From NCBI GenBank assembly GCA_942492935.1, contig OW818654.1, forward strand, positions 1,426,001 through 1,490,000: a stretch of DNA of 64,000 nt. Reading direction: 5' to 3'. Shown here piece after piece: positions 27,101-35,980 of this stretch. Positions within the stretch are counted from its first letter, which is position 1. Every line of letters starts with the position of its first letter. A model generated the notes under the pieces. That model saw only the letters and a list, made by a program, of their open reading frames with translations, was not told the origin of the DNA and searched no databases. Source of the DNA: JANJUO01 sp942492935. Lineage in GTDB: Bacteria > Bacteroidota > Ignavibacteria > Kapaibacteriales > UBA2268. The position numbers and the translations under genes were made by a program.

Positions 27101-28439
27101 CCTGAACTTTAATTCTAAGGGATTCCCAAGCAGATTCTTCAATAAATGAACCAGTTCCAGCAGAACAAGCTTCATTCATAGCATAGTCAGCAGGTACTTT
27201 ATTTACAATATAAGTATATTTTGCATCTTGACCACCTATTTCAAAAATTGTATCTACTTCAGCATCAAAATATACTGCGGCAGTTGCATGTGCAATTATT
27301 TCATTTATAACAGATTCGGTTAATGAATGGATTCCGGCAATTTGTCTTCCTGAGCCAGTTGTTCCCAGTCCAACAATTTTGATATTTTCAGGAACTTGAT
27401 TGATAAGATTTTCATAACAATCTCTTGCAGCTTTAATTGGGTCGCCATTAGTATAAATATATGATGAAGCAAGTAAATCTTTATTTTTCAAACTAATAAT
27501 AACAGCTTTTGTTGTAGTAGAACCAACATCAATACCAAGAATACATTTTTCATCTTCAAAAGCATTTCTTTTTTCCAAACTTTTGAAAATAACTTTATCT
27601 TTAAATTCAGATAATGGTTTATGAAAAGTAAATGAACTTTTAATTCCAATAAAAATATTATCAATTGATGGAATTTTTTTAACATCTTTTTCAATACCAT
27701 AAATGGCGGCGCCAAGAGCTTCAAAATGAGTTGCATTATCAGATATATCAAAATTTGGAAATTTCTCATTCAGATAATTCAAAACAACTCTATTCTGTGT
27801 AACTCCACCAATCAATAATGCTTTACCTTTAACATTCTTGCTAAGAAGTTCATCAATTTTATCAGCAATCATTGAAGAAAGCCCTGCTGTTACTTCTGAT
27901 TTAGCAACACCCTTATTTAATGCATGGGTACAATCTGATTTGCAAAATACTGAGCAACGCCCAGTAACTTTGAATGGATTTGCACTTTCAGCTATTTCCA
28001 TAGATGATTCAAGATTCAAATCCATTCTTTTTATTTGCTGTAAATAAAACTCACCTGTACCAGACGCACATTGATTTTTTGAAACAACATCAGAAATTTT
28101 CCCATTATTATCAAGCAAATATAATAGAAAAGTTTCCCCACCAAGTGATGCAACTGCAGAATATTTATTTTCACTATTATTGAGAAATGTTAAAGCATAT
28201 TCTGTTGCGGTTGGTTCTGAAATGTTTGTAAATGCCGTTAAGTGTCTAAATTTTCTACCTGTTACAACAACAGAGTATGAATTTAAATCATAATCTTTCA
28301 ACAAATCTAAAAATACAGACTTTGGGTCGCCATTGTGAGCTTTCACAATAACATTATTTATATGTAAATCATTGTTTGCTCTTATTTCCACTAAGGATAC
28401 AGTCGAAGCACCAAGACAAACACCGATTGAATATTTCAT
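24111..28439 (-). CDS. Giant BcrA/BadF-type activase with DUF2229 domain
   Basis: 1442 residues with two tandem ASKHA ATPase domains, the first at about 1-265 (IGVCLGASTVSLVEI) and the second at about 300-570 (CILGIDVGSTTTKAVIIS). Both halves carry the cysteine motif of 2-hydroxyacyl-CoA dehydratase activators (CASGTGEFYLQQ and CSAGTGSFIEES). A DUF2229 domain and a long C-terminal region with FPAQLSLGMFHNL, FSCGPDSMI and KECLPLILLSG follow, resembling the dehydratase component. Characterised small activases use ATP to push an electron into a dehydratase. These very large fusions are widespread in anaerobes, but I know of no firm function. It is probably cotranscribed with the glycosyltransferase 15 nt upstream. 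Confidence 0.88.
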   Translation of the reverse strand: MKYSIGVCLGASTVSLVEIRANNDLHINNVIVKAHNGDPKSVFLDLLKDYDLNSYSVVVTGRKFRHLTAFTNISEPTATEYALTFLNNSENKYSAVASLGGETFLLYLLDNNGKISDVVSKNQCASGTGEFYLQQIKRMDLNLESSMEIAESANPFKVTGRCSVFCKSDCTHALNKGVAKSEVTAGLSSMIADKIDELLSKNVKGKALLIGGVTQNRVVLNYLNEKFPNFDISDNATHFEALGAAIYGIEKDVKKIPSIDNIFIGIKSSFTFHKPLSEFKDKVIFKSLEKRNAFEDEKCILGIDVGSTTTKAVIISLKNKDLLASSYIYTNGDPIKAARDCYENLINQVPENIKIVGLGTTGSGRQIAGIHSLTESVINEIIAHATAAVYFDAEVDTIFEIGGQDAKYTYIVNKVPADYAMNEACSAGTGSFIEESAWESLRIKVQDIENIAMQAKNPPNFSDQCAAFIGSDIKTALQENLSKEDITAGLVYSICMNYVNRVKGNRTVGKKIFMQGGVCYNKAIPIAMAALTGIDIIVPPEPGLMGAYGVALRVIEMLQSGMIEENDFDLKTLANREVTYKKPFICLGGKEECDRKCSINIIEIENKKFTFGGACNKYYNLKNQNSFPTDKYDFVKRRHFLTFNEFAPKYELSENAPMVGINASFHTHTIYPLYYNFFSKLGFKVVLPENPDDEGMDRETSSMCFPAQLSLGMFHNLIQKKPDYFFVPFILEMYVDAKEDEIQRLDFNCTCVFVSGEPFYLKQSYKDFDFTGKWIAPQLNFANGWHTEEQKFIEVASQMGVKDKNKAIEAFRYALKMQNDYQKSLYQLGDEAFELLKENPDEFAIVVVGRPYNSFTDVANKGIPQKFASRGIYVFPYDIFDFRNEGIDDFMYWEGGKKILKVSKIIKEHPQLFATFISNFSCGPDSMILTTFRSIMGTKPSLTLELDSHTADAGINTRIDAAVDIIKNYLHLKDSISDPDFSDFNAAEIISQNGKNYFVTSEGERIEMNDKRVQILIPSMGDLGAKFFAAALRSLGFKADALPVSTGETLKFGRAYASGKECLPLILLSGALLEYIEKQWDGKSYIAFFIVQGAGNCRLGQYPVFIRNVIKQKKLNNVAQMVLMNEDGFAGFGSDFAMRGIQSIIASDVLDDVRSAILANSKNHIDGIEYFNKEIDILTKKFIDNPNKFYKYLEEFSINLKNNIPSDTPIEKSKYIALLGEIYVRRDGFSHKWLNKVFAKKGFVVKTAHINEWIQYVDYLIKIDLLEPDKSFKKKIEQEIRYMFMRKAERKIKKILAKSGYYEYELTNIKHTLEHSKHILPLDFKGEPGLVLGTALSESLERYAGIINLGPFGCMPTRFTEAVGAGEMTVKHKIELKQKQDSKYKLSEVFNGNMNIPFLTIEVDGNTFPQVIEAKLETFALQAERTAQLMKLSKNGFSKNGN

Positions 28440-28454
28440 TTGTTATCCGAAAAT

Positions 28455-29276
28455 TTATCTAATTGCTTCCCATTCTTTGGATACCGATTTCCCCAAAAAC
28501 CAAACAGAAAGCGAATTTAGTGTCCAAAAAAATACTGTTTTAATGTATCCGTACTTTCTGAATCTCCTTGGAGATTCTAATACGTGAAGTTTTCTTTCAA
28601 ATTTAATTTTGCCCGTAGCTGAAAGTCTTCGATATAAATCAAAATCTTCACCGGCAACAATAGAATCTCGAAAACCGTTGATTTTGCGAAAATCAGCTGT
28701 TCTCACAACTTGACATTCGCCCCTACCCATTCCAAGTCCAATCAGATTTAATAGATGAACGTAAGAATTGTGAAGGAAATAAAAAACTCTATCTTTGAAT
28801 AATTCTTCTTCAGGTAATGAAGAAACAAAGCAAGCAAGTGCGGAATATTTTTTATACTCTATATTATTTTTTGCAAATTTCAAAATGACATCAAAAAATT
28901 CTTCAATAAATGCAGGAAAAGTATCACCATTTAAAAATACTATTACATCGCCACTCGCTACATCTGCACCACGATTACGCCCTTCAGCAATTGTTTGTCT
29001 TGTTTTCTTATTATGAATAACAACTTTATCAGCATACTTTCTGGCAATTTCAACAGTTCTATCACTACTTCCACCATCAGATACAATTAATTCAAAAGAA
29101 TAATATTCTTTCAATTCTTTTGTGAAATTTATCAAATTACTTTCAAGAATTTTTTCTTCCATATAAACTGGAATAACCAAACTAATCAAAGTTTTGACCT
29201 TTGTATCAAATTTATCTTCAAAATCGCTATTTTTTAAGCAATTATTCACTTCAGAAACATATTTTTCAGAATGCAA
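28455..29276 (-). CDS. Family 2 glycosyltransferase
   Basis: 273 residues with a GT-A fold: ISLVIPVYMEE (31-41), VSDGGSSDRTVEIARKY (65-81), and NGD (116-118) in place of the usual DxD metal motif. A Glu-Asp pair follows in VAGEDFDLYRRLS, and there is a C-terminal hydrophobic segment (VFFWTLNSLSVWFLG) that may associate with the membrane. It likely transfers a sugar to a lipid or polysaccharide acceptor. Its neighbours do not form a polysaccharide cluster, so the product is unknown. It heads the long minus-strand gene run. Confidence 0.87.
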   Translation of the reverse strand: MHSEKYVSEVNNCLKNSDFEDKFDTKVKTLISLVIPVYMEEKILESNLINFTKELKEYYSFELIVSDGGSSDRTVEIARKYADKVVIHNKKTRQTIAEGRNRGADVASGDVIVFLNGDTFPAFIEEFFDVILKFAKNNIEYKKYSALACFVSSLPEEELFKDRVFYFLHNSYVHLLNLIGLGMGRGECQVVRTADFRKINGFRDSIVAGEDFDLYRRLSATGKIKFERKLHVLESPRRFRKYGYIKTVFFWTLNSLSVWFLGKSVSKEWEAIR

Positions 29277-29314
29277 TTAAGCACCTTTATTAAATCAACA
29301 ATATATTAAACCTA

Positions 29315-29322
29315 CAAAAATA
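29315..29322 (-). promoter_or_regulatory. Possible -7 element (TATTTTTG) for the minus-strand run
   Basis: TATTTTTG reads on the minus strand 39 nt before the glycosyltransferase start. A TTTG lies 25 nt further upstream, longer than the 19-21 nt ideal, so the call is weak. Confidence 0.3.
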
Positions 29323-29482
29323 CTAAAATAATTTGTTTAAATAAAACCAAACTACTAAACCACATTTATAAATTCTCATTTTCAAGATAATTTTCAAATT
29401 TTAAGAGTATTTGTAAAAAAATATTAATAATCTGTTGATAAAATAATATTGAAAAGATATTGCACAAAGCTAAAACCAAAAG

Positions 29483-29535
29483 AAAGCCACGAGTTGCTTA
29501 CTGAATCTGCAACACGTGGCTTCAGCCACGTAAAA
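29483..29535 (-). repeat. Double-palindrome dispersed repeat, copy 2 (inverted)
   Basis: The reverse complement of this stretch matches 1277-1334, including CGTGGCTGAAGCCACG and CAGATTCAGTAAGCAACT. It lies between the divergent/convergent ends of the 29594 and 29276 genes. The remaining 29277-29480 spacer is plain AT-rich sequence. Confidence 0.7.
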
Positions 29536-29593
29536 GATGATTAAATTTATACTTCTTCAAAAGAGTGTTAAGTATTGCGTACCTACCATCATT

Positions 29594-32500
29594 TTACTTT
29601 TCAATCAATATTTGCTGACTTATAATTTGATTATTTTCAGTAGTCAAATTTATAATGTAAATACCCGAACTGACATTAGTTTTTGAAATATGATATTCAG
29701 AAGTAATATTCGTAATAACTACATCTTTGTTGAATATTTCAATTCCCAATAGTGAGAATAATTTCAATTTTCCTTTAATCAGATTGCCGTCTGATACTAA
29801 ATCTATTTTAATATCATTTGTTGAATTACTGATTTTCATATCTGCATAAGAATATCGCAATAGACGGTTTAATGCACCTGATGGAACACAGTAATCAACT
29901 AATTTAATTGAACCGCTTTGCTTGATTAAATTCACAATTTTATCAGTATTTAAGTTAAATTCAGTAATTTCTAATGCAGTAGAATCTGGTACATAAACAA
30001 GAGTTACACCTTCTATTTTCATTATTTCACCAGCATTTCCAAGTAATTTTCTTGCGGTATCGCCCACAATTTCACCACTGATAATACCATTTGCATAGTT
30101 TAATTCAGTTTGTTCAAATTTGCCATTATAATTCACAAATAACTTTTTAGGGAAAAATAAGTGTTTATCGAATGAAAATACATATTTAATCAAATCAGTT
30201 GAAAATCTTTCAATACCATTTTCAAGTATTAGCGGTATTGATATAACTGTTCCGGGTTTAGTTTGATAATGTAGAAATTTCAATTTTGCTTGGTAAGTTT
30301 CCTCTGGAACTTCTGCTACAATATTTGCATTTAAAGAATCAATACATTTAGATTCATAAATCAATTTAACATTTGAAGAAAATTTACCTACATTTTTAGC
30401 TGTAAATTTCACTTTAACAAAATTAGATGAGTTTGCTTGTACATTTATTGGCAATTGTGGTGAAAATGAAATTTGATTGAATAAATCATTATCAAAATTT
30501 ATTGATGTTAAATTACAGTTTACATTGCTTTCATTTTTAATATCAAAAGTTAGTTCTTTGTTGTCATCTTTCCAAACGGAAGTAAAATCCAATGTTTTGG
30601 GATTTATTGTAAGTGTTGGCTTAACAATATTTGCTTTTAAATTGATGACAAATTCATCAGCACAAATTGTACTTAAAAACTTATAAGATGAAGTATAATT
30701 ACCAAGTGGAGCATCATTTGGAATTGTTAATGAAAATTCTACTGTTTCCGAAGAATTTGCACTTATAATTAAAGGATTATTACCTAAATAAGCAAACATA
30801 TTTTCATTATCTAATTTTGTAATATTGAAATAATCAGGTAAATTGCCAACAGAATTGATTTTAAGTGATTTTGTAACTGAACCTTGGCATAATTCAATAT
30901 CTCCAAAATCAATTTCAGTTGTTTCAGGAGAAGATTCTACACTTGTAAATTCGCAAATAAAATGAACAGTAATTATTTGAGATTCAGGAGAAAAAGTTTC
31001 GAATTCAATTGCACCTTCAAATCTACCATAAGTTTCAGGAATAAACTCAATGATTATTTTTTCAGGTTTATTATAAATTAATGCTTTAGGCAATGTAAAT
31101 GGATTTTTCCATTTAAATGATTTATCACCTATTAATTTATAATTAACAATTGTATCCGCTAATACAACATAATTTATCAAATTAAATTCAAGTAATTGTG
31201 GAATTTTGTAACATGAAGAAATCGAACCAACTGTATCTTTGTCAGCTGAAACAAATCGAGCTTTACTTGATAGATTTATATCAATACATTCAATTCCAGG
31301 ACATTCACCATCATATTCAAAACAAAGTTTCCCTTTATAATCTGTATCACTACTGGGTGTAAATGTAAAAGTAAAGTCCACAAATGAACCAGTCTCCATA
31401 ACTACATTTAATATCGGAGTAAATGACATTGTCCAATCTGTTGAAGGTGGATTTAAGTATATTTTTTTTATATCAATATCTGAATTTCCAGCAGAAGATG
31501 CACGAACCACTACATTTTCTGGTTTATCTTTGCGTGTAAATACTTCAACTGAATTTGGGTTTAACTCAAGTTTTCCAGAAACACCGAAAGCTCTAACAAT
31601 AAATTCCAATGTATCATTACAAGGCAGTATAGGGAAACGTAATTTCTCTTCAATAAATCCTATTTCTTTACTTACAAATTTAATATCAAAGTTGAAATTT
31701 TCATTAGGTTTGACGAGAATTGGATACACATTACTAATAATCAATTCAAAATTATCGGACGTAAAATCAGATTTTTGAATTAAACCATTCATTGTGCCGA
31801 TGTTAATTGCGGTCACAGGTATTGTTTTTGTTTGATTTAAACAAATTCTTCCAAAATCAACAATTACTGGTGAATCAAATTCAGAATAATTTTGAGTAGC
31901 ATTTACCTCAATAATATAAGGATTTTTTATTCCTCTTGCTTTTGTAGAATCATTATTTGTTATTTTGAGATTAAATTTACCAGCACCTAAATTTTTGTTG
32001 TATCTAATTATCAACATTTTGAAGGAACCTCGATTTACAAAAATTGGAGCTGTTTCATTAGACGCCCATCCAATTATTTCAACTGGTGAATTTGGTTCGA
32101 TAAATTCTGCCTTATCAATTCTTAATGTTGCATTACCTGTATTATGAATATAAATTGTATCAATTTTATCCTTGCCACAATCAGCGTTAATTTCAAACTT
32201 ATTACTTGTTTGAATAATAGGGGAGGTGCCATAAGCCCTGATAATAATTGTAGTATCTTTATCACAAGGTTGTAACGAGAATCTATATTTTGTTTCAGTC
32301 CAACCTGTATCTTGTGGAAAAATTTCAAATTCAAGGTCTGAACCGTTTGCCCAAATTACTTTTGGCATCGATGTTGTCAAGTTAATTTCATCATTATATA
32401 TCAGTTTTTGATAACCTGTAATTTCTTCCGTATTACCTTTAGTTGACCATTTTTGGGCAACAATTGTTTTTATCCCAACTGGAGCGGGGTCAAGTACAAG

Positions 32501-33829
32501 CGATAAAGCTTCTGGTGATGCGGTAGATTGAATACCTTGACCTACAAGATTCAAGGATAATATTTTAGTTTTTGTAGGGTCATTTGGATAAAATCTTACA
32601 TCTAAATCAGCAAATCTATCTATATTCGCAGTGGCAGTAAACTCAATAATAATTTCAACCGAATCACAAGGTTGCATTGTATGCCATTGATTTGGAGCGA
32701 CTAATTTGAAGAAATTGGGATGAAGTCCGCTAAAACTAATTTCTAATTCGGTTGGAAAAAACGAAAGATTTTTAATATAAAGAGTATCGCGTTTTGTAGT
32801 TCCAACACAAGTATTATTAAATTCAATCAAAGATTTTGAGAATGGATGCTCGGTTGGATTAAGTTTATATACACCTTGTCCCACAAGCCAAGCATTGTTT
32901 CTATCGATAAATTGAATATCATCAAGATGTCTGCCGGGCTTGATACCACAATTATAAAGATTCCAGCTTTTGCCTGCATCATTAGTAAAATATACTGAAT
33001 TGCTTTCGCCCACTGCCCATCCTTCAGTAGCACTAATTAATGCAGCGCCATATAGTTTTCCAAAAGTTGAATATAATTCCCAGCTACTACCATTATTAGT
33101 ACTAAATCGCATACCTCCACCAGCACCTGCACCAGAGCAATCATTTCCCGCTACTGGTACAAGAAATGATGAACCTAAAACTGCTAATTCTTCATGCCAA
33201 ACCTTTGTTCCAGTTGGTATTTTGGGTGACCAGTTTTGACCTCCATCTGTAGTGAGCCAAATCATACCAGAACTAACAGCATAGCCAAGTCCATCAATTG
33301 ATGATAACCAAACATCAGTCAATCCACTATTTAATTCATTTCCATTAAACAACCCCCAATTTGTCCCGCCATTCGTTGTGAGCCAAAAATCTTGATTAGA
33401 ATTAGCCGCACAGCCATCACCTACATAAATTCCATAATTTTCATTAACAAAGGAGCAACCCCAAGAACCTGTACTTGTTGGTGATGTGATTTCATTCCAA
33501 GTATCACCACCATCAGTTGTTTTGAAAATTCCTTCCACTCCTGATACATACCCAATTTGTGTTGTTGGAAAGTTTATACTTTCCAAGTGGTCTGCATTTG
33601 GTACTTTTGAGCCACGCCAAGAAGAACCTCCATCAGTAGTGCGAATAACAAAGCCATTAAATCCACAAATCCAAACATTATTTGGATTTGAAGGACTTAT
33701 GAATATTTCTAACCAATAATTAGCATTATATGGAGCAGGTATAGTAGTAACTTCTTTCCAATACTGAGAATATAAATTTCCAACTATAAAAATATTTATC
33801 ATTATTGTTAGGTAAATTATCTTTTTCAT
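29594..33829 (-). CDS. Giant T9SS cargo: YCF48-like propeller plus choice-of-anchor-D repeats
   Basis: 1411 residues. After the signal peptide, residues about 20-330 are YCF48/BNR-like propeller repeats (VIRTTDGGSSWRGS, GIFKTTDGGDTWNEI, WLTTDGGQNWSP, YFTNDAGKSWNLY). The middle (about 330-1180) consists of repeated roughly 110-residue Ig-like choice-of-anchor-D units (IDFGDIELCQGSVTKSLKI, VDFGRICLNQTKTIPVTAI). A cohesin-like stretch lies at about 1190-1320, and a T9SS type A sorting domain ends the protein (SGIYIINLTTENNQIISQQILIEK). It should be a long, surface-exposed or secreted fibre-like protein. It is monocistronic, with spacers on both sides. Confidence 0.82.
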   Translation of the reverse strand: MKKIIYLTIMINIFIVGNLYSQYWKEVTTIPAPYNANYWLEIFISPSNPNNVWICGFNGFVIRTTDGGSSWRGSKVPNADHLESINFPTTQIGYVSGVEGIFKTTDGGDTWNEITSPTSTGSWGCSFVNENYGIYVGDGCAANSNQDFWLTTNGGTNWGLFNGNELNSGLTDVWLSSIDGLGYAVSSGMIWLTTDGGQNWSPKIPTGTKVWHEELAVLGSSFLVPVAGNDCSGAGAGGGMRFSTNNGSSWELYSTFGKLYGAALISATEGWAVGESNSVYFTNDAGKSWNLYNCGIKPGRHLDDIQFIDRNNAWLVGQGVYKLNPTEHPFSKSLIEFNNTCVGTTKRDTLYIKNLSFFPTELEISFSGLHPNFFKLVAPNQWHTMQPCDSVEIIIEFTATANIDRFADLDVRFYPNDPTKTKILSLNLVGQGIQSTASPEALSLVLDPAPVGIKTIVAQKWSTKGNTEEITGYQKLIYNDEINLTTSMPKVIWANGSDLEFEIFPQDTGWTETKYRFSLQPCDKDTTIIIRAYGTSPIIQTSNKFEINADCGKDKIDTIYIHNTGNATLRIDKAEFIEPNSPVEIIGWASNETAPIFVNRGSFKMLIIRYNKNLGAGKFNLKITNNDSTKARGIKNPYIIEVNATQNYSEFDSPVIVDFGRICLNQTKTIPVTAINIGTMNGLIQKSDFTSDNFELIISNVYPILVKPNENFNFDIKFVSKEIGFIEEKLRFPILPCNDTLEFIVRAFGVSGKLELNPNSVEVFTRKDKPENVVVRASSAGNSDIDIKKIYLNPPSTDWTMSFTPILNVVMETGSFVDFTFTFTPSSDTDYKGKLCFEYDGECPGIECIDINLSSKARFVSADKDTVGSISSCYKIPQLLEFNLINYVVLADTIVNYKLIGDKSFKWKNPFTLPKALIYNKPEKIIIEFIPETYGRFEGAIEFETFSPESQIITVHFICEFTSVESSPETTEIDFGDIELCQGSVTKSLKINSVGNLPDYFNITKLDNENMFAYLGNNPLIISANSSETVEFSLTIPNDAPLGNYTSSYKFLSTICADEFVINLKANIVKPTLTINPKTLDFTSVWKDDNKELTFDIKNESNVNCNLTSINFDNDLFNQISFSPQLPINVQANSSNFVKVKFTAKNVGKFSSNVKLIYESKCIDSLNANIVAEVPEETYQAKLKFLHYQTKPGTVISIPLILENGIERFSTDLIKYVFSFDKHLFFPKKLFVNYNGKFEQTELNYANGIISGEIVGDTARKLLGNAGEIMKIEGVTLVYVPDSTALEITEFNLNTDKIVNLIKQSGSIKLVDYCVPSGALNRLLRYSYADMKISNSTNDIKIDLVSDGNLIKGKLKLFSLLGIEIFNKDVVITNITSEYHISKTNVSSGIYIINLTTENNQIISQQILIEK

Positions 33830-34233
33830 GTTTTACCTTTTTTATTTTTCAATTCTTTACAAACTGTAAATTAAAATAATTTTTTCAATTATCATAATAT
33901 ATTAACACAATAACTTGAAATTTGTTACAAATAAATCTTGAAGTTTTTCAATATTGAAAATGAAAATTAATCAAAAAGTAAACTATTCAACCAGATTCAC
34001 TTATTTTTGTTTACAAAAGTGATTTCAAGTTGTATGATTTATTTCCCGAAAATCAAAATAAATTAAATTTCAAGATTGAATATTTTGAATTTATTGAAAA
34101 AACTGTTAAAAAAATGCAAAATTTCAAACTTTTTTCAAAAAAAGTAAAAAAAAATAAAAAAAAAGTGATTTTTGGTGAAACGGATTGCCGTTTGATGTGT
34201 CATTATATATGTGAGGAGTGGTAAATTTTAAAA
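33830..34233. other. Intergenic region before the ECF operon
   Basis: A divergent spacer of about 400 bases, very A-rich at 34140-34170, with a small AAACGG/CCGTTT hairpin at 34178-34193. A 64-codon frame at 34030-34224 ends 10 nt before the next gene but is low in complexity and lacks a ribosome binding site, so I do not call it. The promoters of both flanking genes, perhaps including an ECF-type autoregulated one, should lie here. Confidence 0.45.
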
Positions 34234-35358
34234 ATGTTTTTGAAAAAAATAAATATAGAAAAAAGGGATGCAAAACCAATAAATAAATTGGCTTTGGGAG
34301 CTATATTTTCACTTGTATTTTTATTTGTTGGATGTGATTTTTGTAATGGACCATCAGATAACGGAGTTAATCCTGAAAATAGAATATTTTTTACTGCATT
34401 TTCTGTTAATGATAACAGTCCTGTGATTTTCAGCTCTTCGCCAACCGGTAGAGAAATATCTGTTTTGGCAAGAAATATTTTATTAAATTCCGCACCTTCT
34501 AATACTGGAAAAATTGCATATACAAAATTTGATGGTTCAAGTGCATCAAATTGGCTATATATATCTAATATTGATGGGAAAGAAGAAAAATTAATTACAA
34601 AAGAGAATGCATTATTTTTAATTCAAAATCCTATTATTTCTCCTGACGGTACAAAAATTATATTTAATGGTGGATTTAACAGATTACTTGTTTATGATAT
34701 AGAAAAAACCGTTTTCAATCAAATTTCAAGCAAATTATTGCAAAATTCAAGCATTACATTTTCTCCCGATGGAAAAAAAATTGCATATTTTGAAAGTGAT
34801 GTAAATGAATTTTCAGTTAAAGTAATTTCTTCTGAAAACACTGATATGATAAATGTGTTATTCAGCAAGTCTTTCCAAGGAAATTTGCAATCCGCGATTA
34901 TGAATTATTATATTAATTGGGATGCTAAAAGTGAAGTAATTTCGTTTAGTTTTACCAATAGCAACAGAGAATATGTTAAATCAATTAATATTACAGATAA
35001 AGTAGAAAAAACTTTTGATTATTCAGCTGATGCAATTTCAATTTTTAATCCGACTTTGAATCAGCAAAATCAAATTATCGTATTTACGGGTAAAGATGGA
35101 AATTTATGGGCAAGAAATTATAGTGAGTCAGATAACAGACTTTTTCAATTGACTAATGCAGAAGTTGGTGAAAAATATTATTTGCCTTATTGGTCTAAAG
35201 ATGGCAAATATTTGATGGTTAGCAACATAAATGACAATGATAGCAATTACAATTATAATGATTTAATCGTTTTTGAGATTGTAAAAGAAGATGATATTAT
35301 AAAATCCAAAGGTAGTTATTTAATTAGCAACAATACATTTAAGGGATTTTGGATGTAA
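34234..35358 (+). CDS. TolB-like beta-propeller lipoprotein, first gene of ECF operon
   Basis: 374 residues. The lipobox FVGC (Cys34) follows a hydrophobic stretch, preceded by an unusually long charged N-terminus. The body is built from WD40-like/PD40 blades: NPIISPDGTKIIFNGG, SSITFSPDGKKIAYFES, FTGKDGNLWARNY, YLPYWSKDGKYLMVSN. It should be a periplasm- or surface-facing lipid-anchored propeller that binds a protein or ligand. Its stop is one nt from the sigma factor start, so it is translated from the same message and may be part of the sensing circuit. The Shine-Dalgarno AGGAG at 34214-34218 is too far from the ATG to be ideal. Confidence 0.78.
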   Translation: MFLKKINIEKRDAKPINKLALGAIFSLVFLFVGCDFCNGPSDNGVNPENRIFFTAFSVNDNSPVIFSSSPTGREISVLARNILLNSAPSNTGKIAYTKFDGSSASNWLYISNIDGKEEKLITKENALFLIQNPIISPDGTKIIFNGGFNRLLVYDIEKTVFNQISSKLLQNSSITFSPDGKKIAYFESDVNEFSVKVISSENTDMINVLFSKSFQGNLQSAIMNYYINWDAKSEVISFSFTNSNREYVKSINITDKVEKTFDYSADAISIFNPTLNQQNQIIVFTGKDGNLWARNYSESDNRLFQLTNAEVGEKYYLPYWSKDGKYLMVSNINDNDSNYNYNDLIVFEIVKEDDIIKSKGSYLISNNTFKGFWM

Positions 35359-35359
35359 A

Positions 35360-35977
35360 ATGAGTACAAAATTTGATAAATATTCCGATATGGAGCTTTA
35401 CCGAATGATGGCTGAGAAAAAGTCCGTTGCTGAACGTGCTTTTGCAGAGCTTTATAGTCGTTATAATCAAAGAATTTATGCTTATTGTTTGCGTGTAACT
35501 GGAAGTCATGATGATGCAAATGATATTTTTCAAGAAGTATTTATGAAATTTTTTGCATCTATTAAAGAAAAGAAAGTTGTAGATAAGGTGGCAGGGTTTT
35601 TAATGACTATTGCAAGAAATCTATGCTTGAATTACAATAGAAATAAAAAATCATATACTGATTTAGATTCACTTGATTCAGATATTTATCTTCGTTCTAA
35701 TGATGAAGGTATAGAATATAAAGAAATGATGGAATTGATTACAAGAGCTTTGGATTGTTTGGAATTCCAATTTCGTGAAGCTTTTGTATTAAGAGTTTTT
35801 CAAGGTTTTTCTTATGATGAGATGTCTGAAATAACTGGCGTTAATACAAATATTTTAAAAAATAGAGTATTTAGAGCCAAAGATAGAATAAAAGAAGTTC
35901 TTCAACCTTATATAAATGATGTTGATAGTATAAATGAAATTGAAAAAATAGAAATTAATAAAATAAATTTAGAGTAA
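35360..35977 (+). CDS. ECF-type RNA polymerase sigma factor
   Basis: 205 residues. Region 2 (about 23-65) contains AFAELYSRYNQRIYAYCLRV and DANDIFQEVFMKFF. Region 4 (about 130-185) contains FREAFVLRVFQGFSYDEMSEITG and NRVFRAKDRIKEVL. There is no region 1 or 3, as expected for ECF factors. It directs RNA polymerase to a small regulon, normally including its own operon. The membrane-spanning anti-sigma gene starts 3 nt after its stop, which identifies the likely inhibitor. Confidence 0.93.
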   Translation: MSTKFDKYSDMELYRMMAEKKSVAERAFAELYSRYNQRIYAYCLRVTGSHDDANDIFQEVFMKFFASIKEKKVVDKVAGFLMTIARNLCLNYNRNKKSYTDLDSLDSDIYLRSNDEGIEYKEMMELITRALDCLEFQFREAFVLRVFQGFSYDEMSEITGVNTNILKNRVFRAKDRIKEVLQPYINDVDSINEIEKIEINKINLE

Positions 35978-35980
35978 AAT

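Noticed and set aside
34030..34224. 64-codon plus-strand frame just before the ECF operon
   Set aside because: It is Lys/Asn/Phe-rich as expected from A/T runs, has no ribosome binding site, and shows no recognisable domain. A leader peptide cannot be fully excluded.
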